64,000 nucleotides of DNA from Pseudomonas moraviensis. GTDB taxonomy: Bacteria; Pseudomonadota; Gammaproteobacteria; Pseudomonadales; Pseudomonadaceae. Under the pieces are notes generated by a model, which was not told where the DNA came from, ran no database searches, and worked only from the letters and a program-made list of their open reading frames with translations. Below, in pieces: positions 26,283 through 33,077 of this stretch. Numbering within the stretch: position 1 is the first letter of the stretch; every line of letters starts with the position of its first letter. Where the stretch lies: the NCBI RefSeq assembly GCF_900105805.1, contig NZ_LT629788.1:434001-498000 (forward strand), read 5' to 3'. The position numbers and the translations under genes were made by a program.

Positions 26283-26300
26283 GCCATTCAGCGATCTGAT

Positions 26301-26327
26301 TGCGCCATGTTTTCGCTACATGGCGCA
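26301..26327 (+). terminator. Stem-loop after tetR
   Basis: TGCGCCATG and CATGGCGCA form a 9-bp stem with a 9-nt loop. No T-run follows, so termination is uncertain. Confidence 0.4.
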
Positions 26328-26420
26328 GTAGCGCAGGAATATACTCAGGCATAGGGCTTGCTAAAACCTGATTTCTCAGTCAAGTTTTGCGCGCTCGACT
26401 TTCTTTCGCCGGAGTGTTTC

Positions 26421-27389
26421 ATGATCGTTGACCGTCAAGGCAGGCGTTTTCGCAATCTGCGCATCAGCCTGACCTCTGCCTGCAACTATGCCTGTACCTA
26501 CTGCGTGCCCAACGGCAAGCGGTTGGTCGCTGCGCAGGATGAACTGTCGGCCGAAGCCATGGCGCGGGGCGTCGAATACCTGATCGAGGCGGCCGGCATC
26601 GAGCGCCTGCGCATCACCGGCGGCGAGCCGCTGGTCAGCCCCAAGCTCGAATCGTTCATGACTGCCGTCGGCCAGATGGGCCTCGACGACATCAGCCTGA
26701 CCACCAACGGTCAACTTCTTGCGAAAAAACTGCCGCTGCTGGTGGATGCCGGTCTGCGTCGAATCAACGTTTCCCTCGATACTCTTGATGCCGCTGCTTT
26801 TCGCAGCATCGCTCGTGGCGGCGATCTGGCCAGCGTACTCGATGGCATGGATCAGGCTGCCGCCGCCGGGATGAAGATCAAGGTCAACATGGTGCCGTTG
26901 CGCGGGCAGAACCTCGATCAGGTCATGCCGCTGCTCGATTATTGTCTGGAACGCGGCTTTGAACTGCGTTTCATCGAATTGATGCGCATGGGCCACCTGG
27001 CCAAAGACTCGAACGCCTTCCTGCAGCAGTTCGTCAGCCTTGAGCAGTTGCTCGGTCTGATCGGCGAACGTTATGAATACGCTCAGACCGACGCGCCTGT
27101 GGATGCCACGGCCGTACGCTACGCGATTCCCGGTCGCGGCACCTTCGGCGTGATCGCCAACGAAAGCGTGCCGTTCTGCCGCACCTGTTCGCGCTTGCGC
27201 CTGTCGTCGACCGGTTGGCTGCATGGCTGCCTGTCGTCGAGCAACCGTCACTACGTCGGCGATTTGCTCGACAAGCCGCGGCATCAGGCGTTGCCGGCGC
27301 TGCAACGTTTGCTGGTCAAGGCGTTGGGTGACAAGCAGGAGGTGGCGTTCTCTGGCGGCGCTACGGTCATGAAGATTATTGGCGGCTGA
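26421..27389 (+). CDS. moaA: GTP 3',8-cyclase MoaA
   Basis: A 322-residue radical SAM enzyme for the first step of molybdenum-cofactor synthesis. The N-terminal cluster ligands lie in CNYACTYC (about residues 22-29). The second 4Fe-4S site is in 'FCRTCSRLRLSSTGWLHGC', and the chain ends in the conserved Gly-Gly (KIIGG), required for activity. The start is ATG at 26421. No other moa genes are nearby, so it is a stand-alone copy. It may support the hydroxylase cassette at 3134-7495, which needs Moco. Confidence 0.93.
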   Translation: MIVDRQGRRFRNLRISLTSACNYACTYCVPNGKRLVAAQDELSAEAMARGVEYLIEAAGIERLRITGGEPLVSPKLESFMTAVGQMGLDDISLTTNGQLLAKKLPLLVDAGLRRINVSLDTLDAAAFRSIARGGDLASVLDGMDQAAAAGMKIKVNMVPLRGQNLDQVMPLLDYCLERGFELRFIELMRMGHLAKDSNAFLQQFVSLEQLLGLIGERYEYAQTDAPVDATAVRYAIPGRGTFGVIANESVPFCRTCSRLRLSSTGWLHGCLSSSNRHYVGDLLDKPRHQALPALQRLLVKALGDKQEVAFSGGATVMKIIGG

Positions 27390-27392
27390 TCT

Positions 27393-27466
27393 ACCGCTTT
27401 CGCGAACAAGCTCGCTCCCACCTTGAAAATGCATTTCCCTGCGGGAGCGAGCCTGCTCGCGAATGC
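27393..27466. repeat. REPIN, GGGAGCGAGCC family
   Basis: Inverted arms at 27393-27420 and 27441-27466 with the core GCGGGAGCGAGCCTGCTCGC. The left arm is slightly diverged (AACAAGCT). Confidence 0.85.
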
Positions 27467-27554
27467 CTCTGTGACTGAATTAGCCGAGCTGGCGCAAAAG
27501 CTGCATCCAACGGCCATTCGCCGGTTTTCCGACACCGGCTTCTGGAGGAATAGG

Positions 27555-28160
27555 ATGCGTAGCCTGGTTTTGCTGCTGGCCGTTTTGGCGCTTGGCGGCT
27601 GCATGAATGTCAGCGACATGGCCGAAGGCACTCGCTATCACATGAGCGATGCGGGACTTCTGGACCATAGCGACAGCCGCCGGGTGAACAATATCCGCAT
27701 TCAGCCGGACTCGTTCATCTTCATCGCCCAGGGCGCATTCGCGCCGCCGGGTGGTTCCTATCCACGGCCGAACGTGGTCGCCGAAGAAGCCTTCAAGGGC
27801 TTCGTCGAATACTTCCCGATGGTCCGCCGCGCCCGTGCGCCGGAAGGCCTCGACCAGGCAATGGGCGAAGCCCGCGACGCCGGCGCGCATTACCTGCTCT
27901 ACACACGTTTCGCCAAGGCAGACGACCGCATCGGCAACTCCGACGAGTGGCTGGATCAGGAAGCGGTGGATCGCCTCGGTATCGACGGCGGCGTGATTCA
28001 GATCATGTTGATCGAGACCAGCACCCAGTATTTGATTGATACTGCACGGATCAAGAGTCGTGGCGGTTTACTGACGTTCCATGACTCCAAACCCGAAGAC
28101 CTCATCGGTCCGCCGCTGGCGCAGTACGCACGCAGCCTGCTGGGGATCGGCGACCAGTAA
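27555..28160 (+). CDS. Predicted outer-membrane or periplasmic lipoprotein (DUF4823-like)
   Basis: A 201-residue protein with a lipoprotein signal: a hydrophobic core at residues 3-13 and lipobox LGGC with Cys16. The body resembles the DUF4823 family ('FIFIAQGAFAPPGG', 'GAHYLLYTRF', 'ILIETSTQYLIDTA'-like segments). GGAGG lies 7-8 nt before the ATG at 27555, which decides this start over longer frames. It is followed 14 nt later by a DUF1285 gene. The function is unknown. Confidence 0.82.
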   Translation: MRSLVLLLAVLALGGCMNVSDMAEGTRYHMSDAGLLDHSDSRRVNNIRIQPDSFIFIAQGAFAPPGGSYPRPNVVAEEAFKGFVEYFPMVRRARAPEGLDQAMGEARDAGAHYLLYTRFAKADDRIGNSDEWLDQEAVDRLGIDGGVIQIMLIETSTQYLIDTARIKSRGGLLTFHDSKPEDLIGPPLAQYARSLLGIGDQ

Positions 28161-28174
28161 TCAAGGAGTACGCC

Positions 28175-28735
28175 ATGAGTGACCCGCAAACAGCCAATGA
28201 CCTGCTGGGACAGATTCCCAAGACCAAAGGCCTGCCACCGGTGCATTTGTGGAACCCGGATTTCTGCGGCGACATCGACATGCGCATCGCCCGCGACGGC
28301 ACCTGGTATTACCTGGGCACGCCGATCGGGCGCAAGCCGATGGTCAAACTGTTCTCCACCATCATCCGCCGCGACGGCGATGATTATTTCCTGATCACCC
28401 CGGTCGAGAAGGTCGGGATCAGGGTTGATGATGCGCCGTTCGTAGCGGTTGCCGTGGAAGTAGAAGGCGAGGGCGAGACGCAGCTTTTGCGCTTCACTAC
28501 CAATGTCGAGGAAATCACCGAAGCGGGACCCGAGCATCCGATTCGCGTCGAGATTGATCCTGAGACCCAGGAGCCTGCGCCCTATGTGCATGTGCGCAGC
28601 AATCTGGAAGCGCTGATTCACCGCAATGTGTTTTATCAGCTGGTGGAACTGGCGGTGAGCCGCGAGATCGATGGTCAGCGCTGGCTCGGCGTGTGGAGCG
28701 GCGGCGAGTTCTTTCGCATCGGTCTCGAACCCTGA
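28175..28735 (+). CDS. DUF1285-family protein
   Basis: A 186-residue cytoplasmic protein with the DUF1285 features 'LPPVHLWNPDFCGDIDMRI' and 'RDGTWYYLGTPIGR' (about residues 20-52). The family is of unknown function and is mostly found in proteobacteria. AAGGAG precedes the ATG. It appears co-transcribed with the upstream lipoprotein, and a REPIN follows the stop. Confidence 0.88.
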   Translation: MSDPQTANDLLGQIPKTKGLPPVHLWNPDFCGDIDMRIARDGTWYYLGTPIGRKPMVKLFSTIIRRDGDDYFLITPVEKVGIRVDDAPFVAVAVEVEGEGETQLLRFTTNVEEITEAGPEHPIRVEIDPETQEPAPYVHVRSNLEALIHRNVFYQLVELAVSREIDGQRWLGVWSGGEFFRIGLEP

Positions 28736-28745
28736 ATAAATCCCC

Positions 28746-28835
28746 TGTAGGAGTGAGCCTGCTCGCGATGGCGGTATGACGGTCGATATTTGCATTGACT
28801 GGTACACCGCTATCGCGAGCAGGCTCACTCCTACA
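28746..28835. repeat. REPIN, TAGGAGTGAGCC family
   Basis: Inverted arms of about 30 nt (28746-28775 and 28806-28835) nearly identical to the pair at 7513. Confidence 0.92.
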
Positions 28836-28876
28836 TCTGTTTCGTGTTCCAGCGGAAAATCCCGGTTGACTGTTAT

Positions 28877-28889
28877 TCGTATGATGATT
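28877..28889 (-). promoter_or_regulatory. Candidate operator of the FadR-family regulator, copy 1
   Basis: TCGTATGATGATT, whose complement AATCATCATACGA recurs exactly at 31782-31794. It lies 38 bp before the regulator start, so it may be autoregulatory. Confidence 0.45.
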
Positions 28890-28926
28890 AGCGTAGTCAC
28901 CCATCGCGATTCGCCTTGAGGTGTCC

Positions 28927-29643
28927 ATGTCCAGCAGCTTTCATGCGTCGACCGTTGACTGGCTGGGCAGCTGGATTGCCGCTGGCCAGGTCAAACCTGG
29001 GCAGACCATCAAGGTCGAAGCGGATCTGGGCGAGCAACTCGGTGTCAGCCGTACGGTGATTCGCGAAGCAATCAAAACCCTCGTCGCCAAAGGCATGCTC
29101 GAAGTCGGGCCGAAAGTCGGCACGCGGGTATTGCCGGTGCGGCGCTGGAATCTGTTCGATCCGCAAGTCGTAGGTTGGCTGTCGCGCAATGGCTTGCCGG
29201 AAAATTTCGTCGATGACTTGCTGGATTTGCGTCGCACCATTGAGCCGATGGCGGTGCGCTGGGCCTGTGAACGGGCGACCCCGGAGCAGATCGAAGCGGT
29301 GCAACTGGCCTTCAATGCGCTGGAGCGTGCGGTCGATAGTGGCATCGATTACAACCGCGCCGACCAGGCTTTCCACGAATGCATCCTGGCCGCCAGCCAT
29401 AATCAGTTCATCGAACAAATGGTCCCGGCTCTCGGCGCGTTGCTGGCGGTGTCGTTCGAAGTCTCCGCCGCCGACCCCGATGAACTGCGTCGCACCTTGC
29501 CGATCCATAAAGACATGGCCGACGCCATCGCCGCACGGGATTCGACCCGTGGCGTGTGGGCGTGCATGACCTTGATCGACAATGCCGATCTGGCGATAAA
29601 ACGCTTTTACCCGAAAGTCATGGCCGACCGGAAAGCCAGCTGA
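28927..29643 (+). CDS. FadR-subfamily GntR regulator, DgoR-like
   Basis: A 238-residue regulator with an N-terminal winged helix (about residues 10-75, 'LGEQLGVSRTVIREAIKTLVAKGML') and an all-helical FCD effector domain. Segments 'WNLFDPQVVGWL' and 'DLRRTIEPMAVRWACERAT' match E. coli DgoR, the galactonate repressor, as I recall it. GAGGTG precedes the ATG at 28927; a GTG two codons earlier is possible. It heads the sugar-oxidation region with a lactonase gene next. The ligand is probably a sugar acid or a keto-deoxy acid. Confidence 0.85.
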   Translation: MSSSFHASTVDWLGSWIAAGQVKPGQTIKVEADLGEQLGVSRTVIREAIKTLVAKGMLEVGPKVGTRVLPVRRWNLFDPQVVGWLSRNGLPENFVDDLLDLRRTIEPMAVRWACERATPEQIEAVQLAFNALERAVDSGIDYNRADQAFHECILAASHNQFIEQMVPALGALLAVSFEVSAADPDELRRTLPIHKDMADAIAARDSTRGVWACMTLIDNADLAIKRFYPKVMADRKAS

Positions 29644-29657
29644 ACACCGAGATCCCC

Positions 29658-29746
29658 TGTAGGAGTGAGCCTGCTCGCGATAGCGGTGGTTCACTACCAA
29701 TGATGTCGACTGATACACCGCTATCGCGAGCAGGCTCACTCCTACA
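29658..29746. repeat. REPIN, TAGGAGTGAGCC family
   Basis: Inverted arms at 29658-29687 and 29717-29746 between the regulator and the lactonase gene. Confidence 0.92.
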
Positions 29747-29777
29747 ATGCGAACAACAAGAACATGAAGGATTCCAG

Positions 29778-30653
29778 ATGACCTGCACCGCCCTGACCCA
29801 ACACCGCGCGCTACTCGGCGAAGGCCCGTTCTGGGATGCGCCGACCCAGGCGTTGTACTGGGTCGACATCGCTGGCAAACAAGCATTGCGGCTGATTGGC
29901 CAGAACGTGCAGATCTGGCAAATGCCCGAGCACATCTCTGCCTTCATTCCCTGCGCCAGCGGCGATGCGCTGGTCACGTTGAGCAGCGGTGTCTATCGAC
30001 TGGATCTCGAATCTCCCGGGCTCGAGCCACGCTTGACCCTGTTCTGCGTTGCCGACCCGCAACCGGGCAATCGGCCCAACGAAGCCCGCTGTGATGCGCT
30101 GGGCCGCTTGTGGCTCGGCACCATGCAGAACAACATCGGCGAGCACGGCGAGGATCTGCCGATCGTGCGGCGTTCCGGTGGCCTGTTCCGCGTCGATCCC
30201 GATCAGCGCGTCACGCCACTGCTGCTCGGTCTGGGCATTCCCAACACCCTGCTGTGGAGCGACGACGGCACCACGCTGCTGTTCGGCGAAAGTCTCGACA
30301 GCACGCTCAATCGATATTTCATCCGCACCGACGGCAGTCTCGATGCGCCACAGGTTTTCTATTCATCCGATCAGCACGGCGGCCCCGACGGCTCGGCCAT
30401 GGATGCCGAAGGCTATGTGTGGAATGCGCGCTGGGACGGCAGTTGCCTGTTGCGCCTGACGCCGGACGGGCAAGTGGATCGCAGAATCGATCTGCCGGTC
30501 AGTCGCCCGACCAGTTGCGTATTCGGTGGTGAAGACCTGAAAACCTTGTACATCACCAGTGCAAAAAGTCCGCTCAATCATCCACTCGATGGTGCGGTGC
30601 TGAGCATGCGCGTCGATGTTGCAGGAAAACTCTGTACGCGTTTTGCCGGTTAA
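29778..30653 (+). CDS. SMP-30/gluconolactonase-family sugar lactonase
   Basis: A 291-residue six-bladed beta-propeller lactonase. The metal-site Glu lies in 'LLGEGPFWD' (about residues 12-20), with 'RPNEARCDALGRLWLGTM' (about 98-115) and 'GGPDGSAMDAEGYVWNARW' (about 201-219) as SMP-30 motifs. In context it should open galactono- or arabinono-1,4-lactone made by the adjacent dehydrogenase. It starts at ATG 29778 after GAAGGA. It ends one base before the first ATCCCA operator. Confidence 0.9.
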   Translation: MTCTALTQHRALLGEGPFWDAPTQALYWVDIAGKQALRLIGQNVQIWQMPEHISAFIPCASGDALVTLSSGVYRLDLESPGLEPRLTLFCVADPQPGNRPNEARCDALGRLWLGTMQNNIGEHGEDLPIVRRSGGLFRVDPDQRVTPLLLGLGIPNTLLWSDDGTTLLFGESLDSTLNRYFIRTDGSLDAPQVFYSSDQHGGPDGSAMDAEGYVWNARWDGSCLLRLTPDGQVDRRIDLPVSRPTSCVFGGEDLKTLYITSAKSPLNHPLDGAVLSMRVDVAGKLCTRFAG

Positions 30654-30670
30654 ATCCCAAGATATGGGAT
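30654..30670 (+). promoter_or_regulatory. Operator ATCCCA-N5-TGGGAT, copy 1
   Basis: A 17-bp palindrome, ATCCCAAGATATGGGAT. It differs by one central base from the copy at 45475-45491, and both end 13 bp before the -35 box. The best candidate binder is the IclR regulator at 49955. Confidence 0.7.
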
Positions 30671-30683
30671 GCAAAATTATATA

Positions 30684-30713
30684 TTGAGATTATTTGCGGG
30701 TCGGGTTTATAGT
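30684..30713 (+). promoter_or_regulatory. Promoter of the SDR-araFGH operon
   Basis: TTGAGA (30684-30689), 18 bp, TATAGT (30708-30713). The same two hexamers and spacing occur upstream of dgoK. Confidence 0.65.
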
Positions 30714-30719
30714 CGGCTC

Positions 30720-30897
30720 CAGCAGTAACACGCACTCACACTTAAAAAGAACAAAACAGGTGAAGTGATGCAGCGAATTCTTGTCGCCCGCTTAGGCGGG
30801 ATCCGCCTTTCGTCACGGCTCAATGCCGTTGGCGACGCTTGCCTGTTTCTTTTCCCAAGCCGTGAAAACCGGACATCGACCGATGCCCGGTTTTTTT
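30720..30897 (+). promoter_or_regulatory. Structured leader RNA with built-in terminator (attenuator-like)
   Basis: The predicted transcript starts near 30720. By eye it folds as a three-way junction: stem 30783-30788 with 30831-30836 (GTCGCC/GGCGAC), stem 30795-30799 with 30803-30807 (GGCGG/CCGCC), and stem 30815-30819 with 30825-30829 (ACGGC/GCCGT). Competing pairings exist: CCCGC 30787-30791 with GCGGG 30796-30800, and TCACGGCT 30813-30820 with AGCCGTGA 30858-30865. A strong terminator follows. The layout suggests control of the SDR gene by attenuation, or release of a small RNA of about 178 nt. I recognise no known riboswitch class. Confidence 0.5.
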
Positions 30898-30920
30898 GCG
30901 TCTGCGCGCGGGAGGCCTGA
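30768..30920 (+). CDS. 50-codon leader ORF upstream of the SDR gene
   Basis: It starts ATGCAG after ACAGGTGAAG, the same ribosome-binding context as dgoK at 45573, and encodes MQRILVARLGGIRLSS... with eight Arg. It runs through the leader stems and the terminator. Its stop codon lies 3 nt before the SDR ATG, so it could couple translation to SDR and let ribosomes shield the terminator. Its first codons may be a decayed copy of the dgoK 5' end (MQ-ILVA versus MQAQLIA). I know no homologue, and whether it is translated is unproven. Confidence 0.4.
   Translation: MQRILVARLGGIRLSSRLNAVGDACLFLFPSRENRTSTDARFFCVCAREA
30865..30897 (+). terminator. Intrinsic terminator inside the SDR leader
   Basis: AAAACCGG pairs with CCGGTTTT; inside that stem CATC pairs with GATG around a GACC loop. 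Seven T residues follow the CCGG. It lies 27 bp before the SDR start codon, so read-through must be regulated or partial. Confidence 0.85.
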
Positions 30921-30923
30921 ACC

Positions 30924-31742
30924 ATGGGTGAAGCGCTCACATTGCCTGCCGTGCCGCCAACGCCAAAAGGCGAACGCCTGAAAAACAAGGTTGTGCTGCT
31001 GACTGGCGCCGCTCAGGGCATTGGCGAAGCGATCGTTGCCGCCTTTGCCTCACAGCAGGCCAGACTGCTGATCAGCGATATCCAGGCCGACAAGGTCGAG
31101 CAGGTCGCCGCCCATTGGCGTGCACAAGGCCATGACGTGCAGGCACTGAAGGTCGATGTGTCGAATCAGCAGGACCTGCATGCCCTTGCCAGACGCGCCG
31201 TGGAATTGCATGGCCGCATCGACGTGCTGGTCAACTGCGCCGGGGTCAATGTGTTCCGCGATCCGCTGCAGATGACCGAGGAAGACTGGCATCGTTGCTT
31301 CGCCATTGATCTGGATGGCGCCTGGTATGGCTGCAAAGCCGTGCTGCCGCAAATGATCGAGCAGGGCGTCGGCAGCATCATCAACATCGCCTCGACTCAT
31401 TCCAGCCACATCATTCCTGGCTGCTTTCCGTACCCGGTGGCCAAGCACGGCTTGCTCGGCCTGACCCGCGCCCTCGGCATCGAATATGCGGCCAAAGGCA
31501 TTCGCGTCAACGCGATCGCGCCGGGCTACATCGAAACCCAGCTGAACGTCGATTACTGGAACGGCTTTGCCGATCCGCACGCCGAGCGGCAGCGCGCCTT
31601 CGACCTGCACCCGCCCAAGCGCATCGGCCAGCCGCTCGAAGTGGCGATGACGGCAGTGTTTCTGGCCAGCGATGAAGCACCGTTCATCAACGCATCGTGC
31701 ATCACCATCGATGGTGGTCGCTCGGTGATGTACCACGACTGA
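30924..31742 (+). CDS. SDR-family sugar dehydrogenase (probable D-galactose/L-arabinose 1-dehydrogenase)
   Basis: A 272-residue short-chain dehydrogenase: NAD motif TGAAQGIG (about residues 27-34), 'VNCAGVN', and the catalytic Ser-Tyr-Lys in 'IASTHSSHIIPGCFPYPVAKHG', ending 'TIDGGRSVMYHD'. The setting between a sugar lactonase and araFGH, with galactonate genes under a matching promoter, suggests oxidation of an aldose at C1 in a De Ley-Doudoroff-type pathway. GGGAGG precedes the ATG by 8 nt. An exact substrate cannot be read from sequence. Confidence 0.83.
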   Translation: MGEALTLPAVPPTPKGERLKNKVVLLTGAAQGIGEAIVAAFASQQARLLISDIQADKVEQVAAHWRAQGHDVQALKVDVSNQQDLHALARRAVELHGRIDVLVNCAGVNVFRDPLQMTEEDWHRCFAIDLDGAWYGCKAVLPQMIEQGVGSIINIASTHSSHIIPGCFPYPVAKHGLLGLTRALGIEYAAKGIRVNAIAPGYIETQLNVDYWNGFADPHAERQRAFDLHPPKRIGQPLEVAMTAVFLASDEAPFINASCITIDGGRSVMYHD

Positions 31743-31781
31743 ATAGAACGGATTTCCAGCGCTGAACTACGCTTGAAATCC

Positions 31782-31794
31782 AATCATCATACGA
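31782..31794 (+). promoter_or_regulatory. Candidate operator of the FadR-family regulator, copy 2
   Basis: AATCATCATACGA, the exact reverse complement of 28877-28889, extended here to the palindrome TCATA-CGA-TATGA. It lies 40 bp after the SDR stop and 225 bp before araF. Confidence 0.45.
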
Positions 31795-31847
31795 TATGAC
31801 TATTTTCAAATAGCTTCGCAGCAGTACGTGTCACGCCACCACACCTG

Positions 31848-31982
31848 TGGCGCGGGAGCTCGCTCTCGCTCGGCTGCGCAGCAGTCGTAAATTCGGGCTA
31901 TGCGGTGTGTCTGATTGACCGAGGTAACCGGTTTTAGGGCCGCTTCGCAGCCCAGCGGGAGCAAGCTCCCTCGCCACAAGCT
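31848..31982. repeat. Diverged REP pair between SDR and araF
   Basis: Inverted arms around 31848-31888 and 31938-31982, with GGGAGC and GCTCCC cores and CGCAGC motifs, belonging to another REP class (GAGGGAGCTTGCTCCC-like). The rest of the 277-bp gap holds the operator at 31782 and no gene. Confidence 0.65.
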
Positions 31983-32019
31983 GTTTAATTTGCTCAAAAA
32001 AATAACAAGGAGTCATCTG

Positions 32020-33024
32020 ATGAAACGTCGTTTCGGGATTCGTATCCTGTGCAGCACTGCCCTGGCGGTCACTGCGTTCAGCCTGAGCAGTGCGCTGCTC
32101 GCCGCCGACGCGGTGAAGATCGGTTTTCTGGTCAAGCAGGCCGAAGAACCGTGGTTCCAGACCGAATGGGCTTTTGCCGAAAAAGCCGCCAAGGACAAGG
32201 GCTTCGAACTGATCAAGATCGCTGTGCCCGATGGCGAAAAAACCCTTTCGGCCATCGACAGCCTGGCTGCCAACGGCGCCAAGGGTTTCGTGATTTGCCC
32301 GCCGGACGTGTCCCTCGGCCCGGCCATCATGGCCAAGGCCAAGATCAACGATCTGAAAGTGATTGCCGTCGACGACCGTTTCGTCGACGCCAACGGCAAA
32401 TTCATGGAAGACGTGCCGTACCTGGGCATGGCCGCGTTCGAAGTCGGCCAGAAGCAGGGCGCCGCCATGGCTGCCGAAGCGAAAAAGCGTAACTGGGACT
32501 GGAAAGACACCTACGCGGTGGTCAATACCTACAACGAACTCGACACCGGCAAGAAACGCACCGATGGTTCGGTCGATGCGCTGAAGAAGGCCGGTATGCC
32601 AGAGGATCACATCCTCTTCGCCGCGCTGAAAACCCTCGACGTACCGGGCAGCATGGACGCCACCAACTCGGCGCTGGTGAAACTGCCGGGTGCGGCGAAA
32701 AACCTGATCATCGGCGGCATGAACGACAACACTGTGCTTGGCGGCGTGCGTGCTACCGAAGCGGCCGGGTTTGCCGCGAGCAACGTTATCGGCATCGGCA
32801 TCAACGGCACCGACGCCATTGGCGAGTTGAAGAAACCTAACAGCGGTTTCTTCGGTTCGATGCTGCCTAGTCCGCACATCGAAGGCTACAAAACCGCCGA
32901 GATGATGTACGAGTGGATCACCGCCGGCAAAGAACCGCCGAAGTACACCGCCATGGATGACGTCACCCTGATCACCCGCGAAAACTTCAAGCAAGAGCTG
33001 GAAAAAATCGGCTTGTGGAACTGA
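32020..33024 (+). CDS. araF: L-arabinose/D-galactose ABC transporter periplasmic binding protein
   Basis: A 334-residue protein with a Sec signal peptide (MKRRFG then a hydrophobic core, cleavage near residue 29, SALLAAD). The mature sequence closely follows E. coli AraF as I recall it: 'IGFLVKQAEEPWFQTEW', 'KIAVPDGEKTLSAIDSLAA', 'GMNDNTVLGGVRATE' and 'LLITREN'-like ends. AraF binds L-arabinose and D-galactose. AAGGAG lies 7 nt before the ATG at 32020. No arabinose catabolic genes are seen, so galactose or direct oxidation of arabinose is implied. Confidence 0.94.
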   Translation: MKRRFGIRILCSTALAVTAFSLSSALLAADAVKIGFLVKQAEEPWFQTEWAFAEKAAKDKGFELIKIAVPDGEKTLSAIDSLAANGAKGFVICPPDVSLGPAIMAKAKINDLKVIAVDDRFVDANGKFMEDVPYLGMAAFEVGQKQGAAMAAEAKKRNWDWKDTYAVVNTYNELDTGKKRTDGSVDALKKAGMPEDHILFAALKTLDVPGSMDATNSALVKLPGAAKNLIIGGMNDNTVLGGVRATEAAGFAASNVIGIGINGTDAIGELKKPNSGFFGSMLPSPHIEGYKTAEMMYEWITAGKEPPKYTAMDDVTLITRENFKQELEKIGLWN

Positions 33025-33031
33025 GGCAGCG

Positions 33032-33057
33032 ACGGCCCGGGCAGCCGGGCCGTTTTT
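33032..33057 (+). terminator. Hairpin between araF and araG
   Basis: ACGGCCCGG-GCAG-CCGGGCCGT followed by T residues. It probably reduces araGH expression relative to the binding protein. Confidence 0.8.
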
Positions 33058-33077
33058 CGGTGTGAAGAGGTGGCTTT

